This document shows, piece after piece, positions 17,249-25,301 of a stretch of DNA of 64,000 nucleotides. This stretch comes from an uncultured Clostridia bacterium (GTDB lineage: Bacteria > Bacillota > Clostridia > Oscillospirales > SIG627), in assembly GCA_947589595.1 (NCBI GenBank), contig CANQBV010000004.1, forward strand, positions 1 through 64,000, written 5' to 3'. The notes under the pieces were generated by a model, which was not told the origin of the DNA, searched no databases, and saw nothing but the letters and a program-made list of their open reading frames with translations. The position numbers and the translations under genes were made by a program. How positions within the stretch are numbered: the stretch's first letter is position 1; each line of letters opens with the position of its first letter.

Positions 17249-18547
17249 TTACACTCCTTTTTTCGGCAAAGCGAGATTTTCTTTTGCCAGACGGATTTTT
17301 TTCAAAAGCGGAATCCCCGCCGGGCAGACATAGGTGCAGCAGCCGCACTCGGAACAAAGTCCGGCGTCCCAGGTTTTGGTTTTCTCCCACTGGTTTTGGT
17401 CGCTGAAGCGTGCAATATAGAGCGGGAACAACCGCTCCGGACAAACTTTCACGCAACGGCCGCAGTGAATGCAGGCGCTATCTTCCCGGTCCTCCGCTCC
17501 TTGCAAAAGGGCGATCACGGCGCCGGTTTCCTTCCCTACCACGGCTTTTAAGCTTTCCTCTGCGATACCGGTCATAGTCCCGCCGGACAGCACGACCTGC
17601 GGCTTTTGCACAAAACCGCCGAGATGCCGGATCACGTCTTCAAAGCTTGCTCCGATCGGGACGCGGAGGTTGGCAGACCGCTCCAAAGCATCGCCGCCGA
17701 CGGTCAGTACCCGTTCCGTTACCGGCAGACCATATACAAACGCCTGGTACACGGCAAAGACGCTTTCAACGCCTATGATGAAAAAGCCCCGATCCAGCGG
17801 CGTTTGCCCCTCAGACAGACGCTTTCCGGCAAGCGCCTCCGTCAACTGACGGTCGGCGCTTTGCGGATATTTGCTTTTTAAAGCGGTGATTTTAAAATTC
17901 GGGCTGGCGCCGCACAGCGCCATCAGCGCTTCCGCCGCCTCCTGACGACTTTTTTCTACCACAAATACGGCTTTTTCAATGCCGGTGGCACGCAACAGGA
18001 TCTTAGCGCCGTTGACAATTTCCTGCGTTTTTTCCAAAACCAAGCGAAAATTGGCGCTCAGAGCCGGCTCGCTTTCCACACAATTTATAATCAGGCGGCG
18101 CGCCTTTCCCTGCGCCTTTTGCAAACGCCGGGCCAGCGGCACGCCGCTTTTTCCCAGATCTGTGATCCCGGCGGCGCGGATCACCTCGCAAAGCTCCTCG
18201 GGTTCGGCTTTCGAAATCGGTTTTTCAAAGGGAACAACGCTTTCGGAAAGCGCGTTTTTAAAATCGTTTTCAATGACGATCGCACCCACGTTCCCGTCGG
18301 TGCAAACTTCTTTTACGATTCCTGAAAAGGGAGCGTGCACCGGCACGGAGTTTTCCGTTTCCGGCTCGGCAATAAGCTGTCCGCGCAGCACCCGGTCCTC
18401 CGGCTGCACAACGGGCGCGGCTCTCTCACCCGGCTTCCGGGAAAACGGAACCGCGGCAAAAGCAGGCGCCGGTATGGCTTCTATGGCAAGCAAAGCAGAC
18501 TTTTTTGTTTCCTCCAGGGCAATCCCACCCCGAAAACTCAATGCCAT
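17249..18547 (-). CDS. rnfC: Electron transport complex subunit RnfC
   Basis: Peripheral Rnf subunit that oxidises or reduces NADH via FMN and passes electrons to Fe-S centres. It has an N-terminal barrel/SLBB-type region (VHAPFSGIVKEV), a central flavin/NADH domain (SGGTMTGIA) and two C-terminal [4Fe-4S] motifs: CIHCGRCVKVCP and CSECGCCTYVCP. ATG 18547 follows GGTGAG; an in-frame ATG three codons earlier is possible. First gene of an operon rnfC-rnfD-lipoprotein driven from 18623-18651. Confidence 0.93.
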   Translation of the reverse strand: MALSFRGGIALEETKKSALLAIEAIPAPAFAAVPFSRKPGERAAPVVQPEDRVLRGQLIAEPETENSVPVHAPFSGIVKEVCTDGNVGAIVIENDFKNALSESVVPFEKPISKAEPEELCEVIRAAGITDLGKSGVPLARRLQKAQGKARRLIINCVESEPALSANFRLVLEKTQEIVNGAKILLRATGIEKAVFVVEKSRQEAAEALMALCGASPNFKITALKSKYPQSADRQLTEALAGKRLSEGQTPLDRGFFIIGVESVFAVYQAFVYGLPVTERVLTVGGDALERSANLRVPIGASFEDVIRHLGGFVQKPQVVLSGGTMTGIAEESLKAVVGKETGAVIALLQGAEDREDSACIHCGRCVKVCPERLFPLYIARFSDQNQWEKTKTWDAGLCSECGCCTYVCPAGIPLLKKIRLAKENLALPKKGV

Positions 18548-18622
18548 GAATCTCACCTTTCTCTTTCGGGCTTGCCGAAAGAATGGATTGTGGAAAAATG
18601 TTTTTCCGCATTTCTATGGGTT

Positions 18623-18651
18623 ATTTTACCACTTTTCTCCCACGAAGTCAA
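18623..18651 (-). promoter_or_regulatory. Promoter of rnfC operon
   Basis: Minus strand TTGACT (18646-18651), 17-bp spacer, TAAAAT (18623-18628), about 75 bases ahead of rnfC. Confidence 0.8.
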
Positions 18652-18776
18652 ATTTTAGTTTATTTTCCCCCGCAAAAGCGCCTTTCATGCTTTTTAAACT
18701 CTGCGAAAAAGGAGCTGGATTTTCTTTTGCCGATGTGGTATGATGGTCTTACAAAATTACAAACAAAGGAAAAATT

Positions 18777-19337
18777 ATGGGCTTATTTGAGGACGTTCAA
18801 AATTACACCCCGGTGAATCCGCAGGAAAAAGAAGATCAGGAAGTGATGCTGCACTATATGCAGCACAGTCAAAACTACCTGGAGCGGGAAAACAGGATCG
18901 CCCATTTTACCACCTCCCTATGGACGGTCAACCGGGCGCGCACCCAAACGCTTTTGGCCTACCACAACCTCTATGATTCCTGGGCATGGATCGGCGGCCA
19001 TGCCGACGGGGAGGAAAGGCTTTCCGCCGTTGCCCTGCGGGAATTGCGGGAGGAAACGGGCGTTTGTCGGGCTTCTTTGGTGAGCGAGGAGATTTTCAGC
19101 CTGGAAATTCTGCCGGTCGAGGGGCATATCAAAAAGGGCGTCTATGTACCGAGCCATTTGCACTTGAATGTCACCTATCTGGCAGAGGCAAGTGAGAGCG
19201 AAAAACTCATTGTCAACCGGGCGGAAAACCGGGCGGTAAAATGGTGGTCCTTTGAAGACGCGCTGAAAGTGCCGAAGGAAAAGTGGTTTCTGGAGCGCAT
19301 TTACCCAAAGCTGATCGAAAAATGCAAACAGAGGTAA
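18777..19337 (+). CDS. NUDIX hydrolase
   Basis: Hydrolyses a nucleoside diphosphate linked to another moiety. The Nudix box is complete in one stretch: G-HADGE then E-RLSAVALRELREETGV, matching GX5EX7REUXEEXGU. 186 residues. An N-terminal helical region of ~40 residues precedes the fold. The ATG follows AAAGGA. It is divergent from rnfC and ends at a terminator shared with pfkA. The substrate cannot be told from sequence. Confidence 0.9.
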   Translation: MGLFEDVQNYTPVNPQEKEDQEVMLHYMQHSQNYLERENRIAHFTTSLWTVNRARTQTLLAYHNLYDSWAWIGGHADGEERLSAVALRELREETGVCRASLVSEEIFSLEILPVEGHIKKGVYVPSHLHLNVTYLAEASESEKLIVNRAENRAVKWWSFEDALKVPKEKWFLERIYPKLIEKCKQR

Positions 19338-19401
19338 AAACCCGCCCCGCCAGCGCAGGCAGGGCTTGCGGGCGTGGCCCCGGAACCCGGTTGTTTCACA
19401 T

Positions 19402-19437
19402 AAAAAACGGAGTGCTCTGCGAGCACTCCGTTTTTTA
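19402..19437. terminator. Bidirectional terminator between NUDIX gene and pfkA
   Basis: AAAACGGAGTGCTC and GAGCACTCCGTTTT form a long perfect stem with flanking A and T runs, between convergent genes. Confidence 0.88.
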
Positions 19438-19443
19438 CGAAAC

Positions 19444-20424
19444 TTAATAAAGAGAAAGGATCTTACTGGTTTCAATCAGGCTGTCTTCAATATTCTTTTC
19501 CATCTTCAGAGCTTCTTCAATGTCGTAGTCCACAACTTTTTCGCCCTTCATGGCTATGATCCTGCCCGAAATCCCGTTTGCCAAAAGTTCGGCGGCCTTG
19601 ACGCCAAATAAACTTGCCGCCACACGGTCGCGCACGGTGGGGCTGCCGCCTCTCTGCTGATGACCGAGAATGGTCGTGGTCGTGGAAATACCGGTGATCT
19701 CGTGGATCTTTTCGGCGATCTCCATGGTGCCGCCCACGCCCTCGGCGTTGATAATGATATAGTGGTGCTTGCCGGCGTTGCGGCAGGAGAGGATGGGCTT
19801 GATGATGTCTTCTTTCAAATCAAATTGCTTTTCGGGAATGATGCAGGCCTCCGCGCCGCCGGCAATGCCGCAGTGCAGCGCAATATAGCCCGCGTTCCGA
19901 CCCATAACCTCCACCACGCTGCATCTTTCGTGGGAGTAGGCGGTGTCCTTGATCCGGTCGATCGCTTCCTTCACGGTGTTCATAGCCGTATCGTACCCAA
20001 TGGTATAATCGCTGCAGCCGATATCGTTATCGATCGTGGCGGGAATGCCGATCACCGGCACGCCGATCCGGTGCAGATCCCTGGCGCCGCGGAAGGAGCC
20101 GTCGCCGCCGATCACCACCAGTGCGTCCAGCTTAAAAATTTCCGTCATCGCCTTGCCGCGCTTCACGCCTTCTTCCGTGGCAAATTCCTTGCTGCGCGCG
20201 GTCAGAAGAATCGTGCCGCCGCGGCTGATGATATTGGAAACGGAATGATTGTTCATTTCGGCGATTTCGCCGTCCAAAAGGCCTTCATATCCGCGCTGGA
20301 TTCCAAAGATCCGCAGCCCATAGTAAAGCCCTGAGCGCACTACGGCGCGAATGGCCGCGTTCATGCCGGGCGCATCGCCCCCGGAAGTCAAAACCCCGAC
20401 TCTTTTGATCTTTTTTTCTGCCAT
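19444..20424 (-). CDS. pfkA: ATP-dependent 6-phosphofructokinase
   Basis: Phosphorylates fructose 6-phosphate to fructose 1,6-bisphosphate, the committing step of glycolysis. Motifs: GVLTSGGDAPGMNAAIRAVV at the N-terminus, GGDGSFRGA (ATP-type Gly after GGDGS), PATIDNDIGCSDYTIG, and EVMGRNAGYIAL. ATG 20424 with GAGGGGAAG upstream gives 326 residues, the usual bacterial length; the 12-residue extension upstream has no homology. It stands alone with no pyruvate kinase gene adjacent. Confidence 0.96.
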   Translation of the reverse strand: MAEKKIKRVGVLTSGGDAPGMNAAIRAVVRSGLYYGLRIFGIQRGYEGLLDGEIAEMNNHSVSNIISRGGTILLTARSKEFATEEGVKRGKAMTEIFKLDALVVIGGDGSFRGARDLHRIGVPVIGIPATIDNDIGCSDYTIGYDTAMNTVKEAIDRIKDTAYSHERCSVVEVMGRNAGYIALHCGIAGGAEACIIPEKQFDLKEDIIKPILSCRNAGKHHYIIINAEGVGGTMEIAEKIHEITGISTTTTILGHQQRGGSPTVRDRVAASLFGVKAAELLANGISGRIIAMKGEKVVDYDIEEALKMEKNIEDSLIETSKILSLY

Positions 20425-20539
20425 GCTCTTCCCCTCGAATCTATTTAAAATACCAATCACAAGTATACCATATTTTTAACGATTTGCAAGGCCTTTCCCA
20501 AAGAATTTCCGCTTTTTTCAAGTTTTTTTACAAGCTTTT

Positions 20540-21553
20540 TTACGGGCGTGGGAAAAATTCCTCCACCAAAAGATCCAGCTCCCGATCCTTTGAAAACGCG
20601 CTCAGATACAATTCCGGCAGCGCGAACAGGGCTTTGAAATCCAGCTCCGCCACTCCCACGTCGCCCTCGCGGTACAAAGAAAAGCCGACCCGGTGATCCC
20701 GACAAAGGCTGATCGCCCCGAAAAGCGGCAGAAAGAAAGTGGCGTTTGCCTGCTCCCTCTCCTCTTTTTCAAAAAGAAGCGTCGGGTAAATATCAAACAA
20801 AGAAGCCCGGTCGGCAAAGCGCAGCTGCAAATAAACGCGCTCGCTTTTGGTATGCACCGAAAGGGAAACCTCGTTTTCTTTTTCGTACCGAGAAATAAAT
20901 TGCAAAATCTGCAGCAAAATCAGCGCCAGATCTTCAAACGGCAGCCATATTACCGGCCCCGGCGGGCAGTCTATTAGAAGCGAAAAGCCCGCGGCTTTTA
21001 ATTTTTCGGCAAGCTTTTTCAAAAAATGCGCCAGCGAAATTCTTTGCGGATCCCGGCTTTTGCGTTCGCACTGCTTTAAAAAGCGCAGGAAAACGCTCTC
21101 GTACGGCGCCAACTCCCCACTTTCGTGAAACAGTTTCCGGATCTCCTTTTCCTTTTCCGGCAAAAGCGGCTCGCCTGTCAGCACCGTGCGCAAAGCGGCG
21201 TCGAACCGCCGAAACAAAAATTCCTGATTCTTTAAAATATGCGCGAAAGCCTTGGTTTGTACAGACAGAAAATCCTCCAAAACGGAAAGAAGGAACTGCG
21301 TTTCTCCCTCCCACAAAATTTCGGAAACGCACACAAAACACGGTCTGCCGAAAAGTTCCTGCAGAGAAACCGTACCCGGCTGCAGTACAAAACCGCTCGT
21401 CCGGGAAAGAAACTGCCTGCAGCGCAGTCGGGGAAAGGCACGCCGCGCCGAAGAAGCGGCAAACAAAACACGGGTCTCTTCCGTACAAACCAAAGCCGGA
21501 AACGGCAGATCCTGCAAAGAGGCGGGCTGTATTTTCAAAGGTCTGCTTTTCAC
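20540..21553 (-). CDS. Unrecognised protein, possible degenerate sensor
   Basis: About 337 residues, not assigned to a family. The first ~45 residues (FPALVCTEETRVLFAASSARRAFP) look PAS-like. The middle is helical with conserved-looking hydrophobic spacing, and the end (LPFEDLALILLQILQFISRYEKENEVSLSVHT... FADRASLFDIYPTLLFEKEE) is reminiscent of the ATP-binding half of a histidine kinase without clear N or G boxes. GTG 21553 is preferred because GAGGAG lies 8 bases upstream; in-frame ATGs exist at 21568, 21592 and 21616. It could be a pseudo-kinase or an anti-sigma-like regulator. It is divergent from lon. Confidence 0.55.
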   Translation of the reverse strand: MKSRPLKIQPASLQDLPFPALVCTEETRVLFAASSARRAFPRLRCRQFLSRTSGFVLQPGTVSLQELFGRPCFVCVSEILWEGETQFLLSVLEDFLSVQTKAFAHILKNQEFLFRRFDAALRTVLTGEPLLPEKEKEIRKLFHESGELAPYESVFLRFLKQCERKSRDPQRISLAHFLKKLAEKLKAAGFSLLIDCPPGPVIWLPFEDLALILLQILQFISRYEKENEVSLSVHTKSERVYLQLRFADRASLFDIYPTLLFEKEEREQANATFFLPLFGAISLCRDHRVGFSLYREGDVGVAELDFKALFALPELYLSAFSKDRELDLLVEEFFPRP

Positions 21554-21819
21554 AGTGGTACTCCTCATCCTTTTCAAAATCCTTTCACGCATTTCATTTA
21601 GCCTATATTTTAGCAAAATATTGAAAAACTGCCAAGAATTTTTTGAAATTTTTGCAAATAAATCGTATAAATTCTCGCTTTTTTCACTTTTCTATGCTAT
21701 ACTTATTCTTGGATTCTTATAAAATCTCCGAAATTTTATATTTTCGGGAAGCTCCAAAGCCCGTTTTTCGGCTTCCCGTTTCGGCTATACTCTTTTTACT
21801 CAGGAAGGAACCCTCGATT

Positions 21820-24171
21820 ATGTCCGTATTTTCCGAAAAACTGGATCGAATCGCGCTGCCGGTTGTGGCCCTGCGCGGCCTGGTGGTGTTTCCGGGGATC
21901 GATACCAGCTTTGAAGTTGCTCGTCCGAAATCCGTGAAAGCGGTGGAAATGGCGCTGCGTGCCGATCATGTGCTGTATCTGGTCACCCAGAAAAGCCTCG
22001 CCGCGGAAGTGCCCGAACCCGAAAATCTCTATCCCGTGGGCGTGGTCGCCCGCATCAAGCAGTCCTTAAAGCTGCCCGACAAAAGCTATCGTTTGGTGGT
22101 GGAGGGCATTGAGCGCGCGGAAACGATCCGCATTACCGATTTAAAATCCGGCGCGCTGATGGGTGAAGTCATGCGGAAAGCCCTTGTTTCCGACGAACCC
22201 GTGGAATGTGAGGCCGCCAAAAGGCAGGTGCTGGCGCAGTTCCACGATTTCTGCGGTCTTGCCAAAAATTTTTCTTCTGATATTGCCAACCAGGTTTACA
22301 GCATCCGTGACCCCGGTTTTTTGGCCGATTTCATGGCGGCAAACCTTTTGCATCGGACCGAGGATAAAATCCGCGTGCTGGCGGAGTTTGACCCGATCGA
22401 CCGGATCGAGGCCTTTTCCGCGGTTTTTGCCAATGAAATTGAAATCGTCCGCACCGAACAAAAAATTCAGGATAAGGTACAGCGCCGGATCGACCGCCAG
22501 CAGCGGGAGTATTACCTGCGGGAACAGCTGCAGGTCATTCAAAACGAATTGGGCGGCAAAGCCCCCCACGAAGCGGACGACGAGCTTTCCCCCGAGGAAG
22601 ACGATTTAAAAAGCCGCGTGGAAAGCTCCGCCCTGCCGGACAATGTGCGCGAAAAGCTGCGCAGTCAGATCCGTAAACTCACCTCCATGCCTTACGGCTC
22701 TTCCGAAGCCGCGGTGATCACGGGCTATGTGGAAACCTGCCTGGAAATTCCGTGGCTGAACTTTTCCGAAGACGAAATCGATTTGGAAAAAGCGGAAAGA
22801 ATCCTCAACGAAGACCATGAAGGGCTGGAAAAAGTCAAGGAACGAATCTTGGAATTTTTGGCGGCCAAAAAGCTCGGCGGCACCATGAAGGGGCAGATCC
22901 TCTGCCTGGTGGGAGCGCCGGGCGTGGGTAAAACCAGTATTGCCGCTTCCATTGCCCGCGCCATGGGCAAAAAATACGTGCGCATCTCATTGGGCGGCGT
23001 GCGCGACGAAGCCGATATCCGCGGCCACCGAAAAACCTATATCGGCTCCATGCCGGGCAGGGTCATTCAGGCGCTGCGTGACGCCGGCACCATGAACCCG
23101 CTGATCACTTTTGATGAAATCGACAAACTCACGCGCGACAGCCACGGCGATCCCGCCTCCGCCCTTTTGGAGGTGCTGGACAGCGAGCAGAACAAAGCGT
23201 TCCGCGACCATTTTGTGGAGCTGCCGGTCGATCTTTCGCGTTGTATGTTCCTGGCAACCGCCAATGAGATCGATACCATTCCCACCCCGCTTCTGGACCG
23301 CATGGAAGTGATCCGGCTGCAGGGTTATACCGAAAGCGAAAAAATCGCCATTGCCAAAAAGCACCTTTTGCCGAAGCAGGAAAAGGAGCACGGCCTTCAA
23401 AAGAAAAACCTGCGCCTTTCCGACAAAGCGCTTTTGGAGATCATCCGCTCCTACACCCGCGAGCAGGGTGTGCGCACGCTGGAGCGGAACCTGGCCCGGA
23501 TCTGCCGCAAATGCGCGAAAAACGTAGTGGACGGTATCGAAAAAACCAGCGTCACCGAAAAAAATCTCTTTGATTTTCTGGGCAAGAAAAAATACGCCCC
23601 CGAAAAAGAAGATCTGCTTCCCAAGTGCGGCGTGGTCAACGGGCTGGCCTGGACCATGTCCGGCGGCGAGCTTTTGAAGGTGGAAGCGCTTGCGCTGCCC
23701 GGCAGCGGCAAGATCCAGCTGACCGGTTCTTTGGGAGACGTAATGAAAGAATCCGCCGCCGCTGCGGTTTCCTATATCCGCGCCAACCGCGAAAAGCTCG
23801 GCATTGCCGAGGAGGATTTTTATAAAACGCGCGACCTGCACGTTCACCTGCCCGAGGGCGCCGTGCCGAAGGACGGTCCCAGCGCCGGCGTCACGCTGAT
23901 CACCTGTCTGGCTTCCCTGCTTTCCGGCAAGGCCTGCCGGGGAGATCTGGCCATGACGGGCGAAATCACCCTGCACGGGAATATCCTGCCCATCGGCGGT
24001 CTGCGGGAAAAAACCAGCGCCGCCCTGCGCTACGGGATGAAAACCGTCTTATACCCGGCGGAAAACCAAAAGGATCTGGACGAGGTGGATCCGAAGGTAT
24101 TGGAAACGCTGGAACTGATTCCCGTCCGTCACGTGGACGAGGTTTTGAAAATCGCTTTGAGGAACGCATGA
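21820..24171 (+). CDS. lon: ATP-dependent protease LonA
   Basis: Cytoplasmic AAA+ protease that degrades damaged and short-lived regulatory proteins. Order of domains: N-terminal substrate domain ([14 protein letters not shown]), coiled-coil region, AAA+ module with Walker [10 protein letters not shown] (~residue 364), Walker B region TFDEIDKL, and C-terminal protease domain with the Ser-Lys dyad Ser688 (PKDGPSAG) and Lys731. The dyad spacing of 43 residues is canonical. ATG 21820 follows AGGAAGGAA; upstream in-frame codons are not conserved-looking. It overlaps ysxC by ATGA, a common Firmicutes gene order. A -10-like TATACT lies at ~21698. Confidence 0.97.
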   Translation: MSVFSEKLDRIALPVVALRGLVVFPGIDTSFEVARPKSVKAVEMALRADHVLYLVTQKSLAAEVPEPENLYPVGVVARIKQSLKLPDKSYRLVVEGIERAETIRITDLKSGALMGEVMRKALVSDEPVECEAAKRQVLAQFHDFCGLAKNFSSDIANQVYSIRDPGFLADFMAANLLHRTEDKIRVLAEFDPIDRIEAFSAVFANEIEIVRTEQKIQDKVQRRIDRQQREYYLREQLQVIQNELGGKAPHEADDELSPEEDDLKSRVESSALPDNVREKLRSQIRKLTSMPYGSSEAAVITGYVETCLEIPWLNFSEDEIDLEKAERILNEDHEGLEKVKERILEFLAAKKLGGTMKGQILCLVGAPGVGKTSIAASIARAMGKKYVRISLGGVRDEADIRGHRKTYIGSMPGRVIQALRDAGTMNPLITFDEIDKLTRDSHGDPASALLEVLDSEQNKAFRDHFVELPVDLSRCMFLATANEIDTIPTPLLDRMEVIRLQGYTESEKIAIAKKHLLPKQEKEHGLQKKNLRLSDKALLEIIRSYTREQGVRTLERNLARICRKCAKNVVDGIEKTSVTEKNLFDFLGKKKYAPEKEDLLPKCGVVNGLAWTMSGGELLKVEALALPGSGKIQLTGSLGDVMKESAAAAVSYIRANREKLGIAEEDFYKTRDLHVHLPEGAVPKDGPSAGVTLITCLASLLSGKACRGDLAMTGEITLHGNILPIGGLREKTSAALRYGMKTVLYPAENQKDLDEVDPKVLETLELIPVRHVDEVLKIALRNA

Positions 24172-24770
24172 TCAACAAACAAAAAATCACGCTCACCCTT
24201 TCGGCGGGAAGAAAGGATCAGTTGATCCGCGATAATCTCCCGCAGATCGCCTTTTCCGGCCGCAGCAACGTGGGAAAAAGCTCGCTTTTAAACCGTCTTG
24301 CCGGCAGAAAAAAATTAGCGCGCGTCTCCGCTGAACCGGGCAAAACGATTACGGTCAATTATTTTAATATCGATTCTCAGCTGTATCTGGTGGATCTGCC
24401 GGGCTACGGCTTTGCCAAACGGCGCCTGGACGAAAAAAAGAAGTGGTCGGATCTGACCAACGCCTATTTTCAGAACAACGAAAAGCTATTGATGGTACTG
24501 CAGCTGATCGATATCAAGACCGGCCCCAGCGCCGATGATGAAATGATGCTCGACTGGCTGAACGCCACCGGGACGCCCTACGTTGTCGCCGCCACCAAAT
24601 GGGATAAGCTGAACAAGACCAATCAACAAAAAAACCTCGCCGCCCTGCGCGAAACGGTGGGAGAGGAAACGCCCGTGTTTCCCATTTCCTCGCTCACGGG
24701 GGAAGGTGTGGAAATTCTGTGGAATTTAATTGAAAAATCCGTAGCGGCCGTAAACGGCGTTTCGGGATAA
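24168..24770 (+). CDS. ysxC: Ribosome-biogenesis GTPase YsxC/EngB
   Basis: Essential GTPase for large ribosomal subunit assembly. G motifs: GRSNVGKSS (G1), DLPGYGFAK (G3), ATKWDKLNK (G4), and a SSLTGEG G5-like element. 200 residues, the usual length. Translationally coupled to lon by the ATGA overlap. Confidence 0.95.
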   Translation: MINKQKITLTLSAGRKDQLIRDNLPQIAFSGRSNVGKSSLLNRLAGRKKLARVSAEPGKTITVNYFNIDSQLYLVDLPGYGFAKRRLDEKKKWSDLTNAYFQNNEKLLMVLQLIDIKTGPSADDEMMLDWLNATGTPYVVAATKWDKLNKTNQQKNLAALRETVGEETPVFPISSLTGEGVEILWNLIEKSVAAVNGVSG

Positions 24771-24784
24771 ATTCTGTTTTTCTG

Positions 24785-24808
24785 CCCATACTATAAAAAA
24801 AGTATGGG
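24785..24808 (+). promoter_or_regulatory. Perfect 8-bp hairpin touching the next ribosome binding site
   Basis: CCCATACT (24785-24792) pairs with AGTATGGG (24801-24808). The 3' arm runs into the GGGAGGGAAG that serves the gene at 24819, so folding could hide the ribosome binding site. There is no T-run, which argues against a terminator. Confidence 0.5.
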
Positions 24809-24818
24809 AGGGAAGCAC

Positions 24819-25301
24819 ATGCAAATTGCCGTCAGCGAGCCTTTTCCTCTGCTGGAAAATTTATTGCGGAAAAATTTGCGAAACAAACCCTACTGCCAAA
24901 ACCTTTGCATTCAGCCTGCAAAAAACTGCACCGGACCCGTGGCGCTCTTTCTTTCCGATGAAACGACGTTTCCCGGCCGGTTTTTTGTGGAAGCGGAGCT
25001 TGTGATCCTGCAAAGTGCGGTAGCCTTACCCAAAAACGCCGAAGCCTTTCCTTTTCTATGCGCGGGGATGGGGCTTTCCGATTCGCTCACGCTCTCCAGC
25101 ATCCGCGAAACAGAGGCTATGCTCTGCCTGCAAAAAGAAGTCCGCTTCGGCGATCTTGTTTTGGAACCGCTGGAGGAAAAAATCCCCTTCGACCCCAATT
25201 TCAGCATTTACAAAAATATTGCCGCCGGGTTCGTGGGCGTTCTGCTGGACAGGTTCTATGAGGAGGAAACGAAATGGATGGCGAACAGATCCTTTCCCTG
25301 A
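24819..25301 (+). CDS. Hypothetical protein preceding an XPD-like helicase
   Basis: 160 residues, family not recognised. It has no signal peptide or membrane segment. It opens with MQIAVSEPFPLLENLLRKN, contains a central acidic/hydrophobic region and ends with an amphipathic helix (IAAGFVGVLLDRFYEEET). The ATG follows GGGAGGGAAG by 4-5 bases. Its 3' end overlaps the helicase gene by 28 bases in another frame, so the two are almost surely co-expressed and may work together. Confidence 0.7.
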   Translation: MQIAVSEPFPLLENLLRKNLRNKPYCQNLCIQPAKNCTGPVALFLSDETTFPGRFFVEAELVILQSAVALPKNAEAFPFLCAGMGLSDSLTLSSIRETEAMLCLQKEVRFGDLVLEPLEEKIPFDPNFSIYKNIAAGFVGVLLDRFYEEETKWMANRSFP

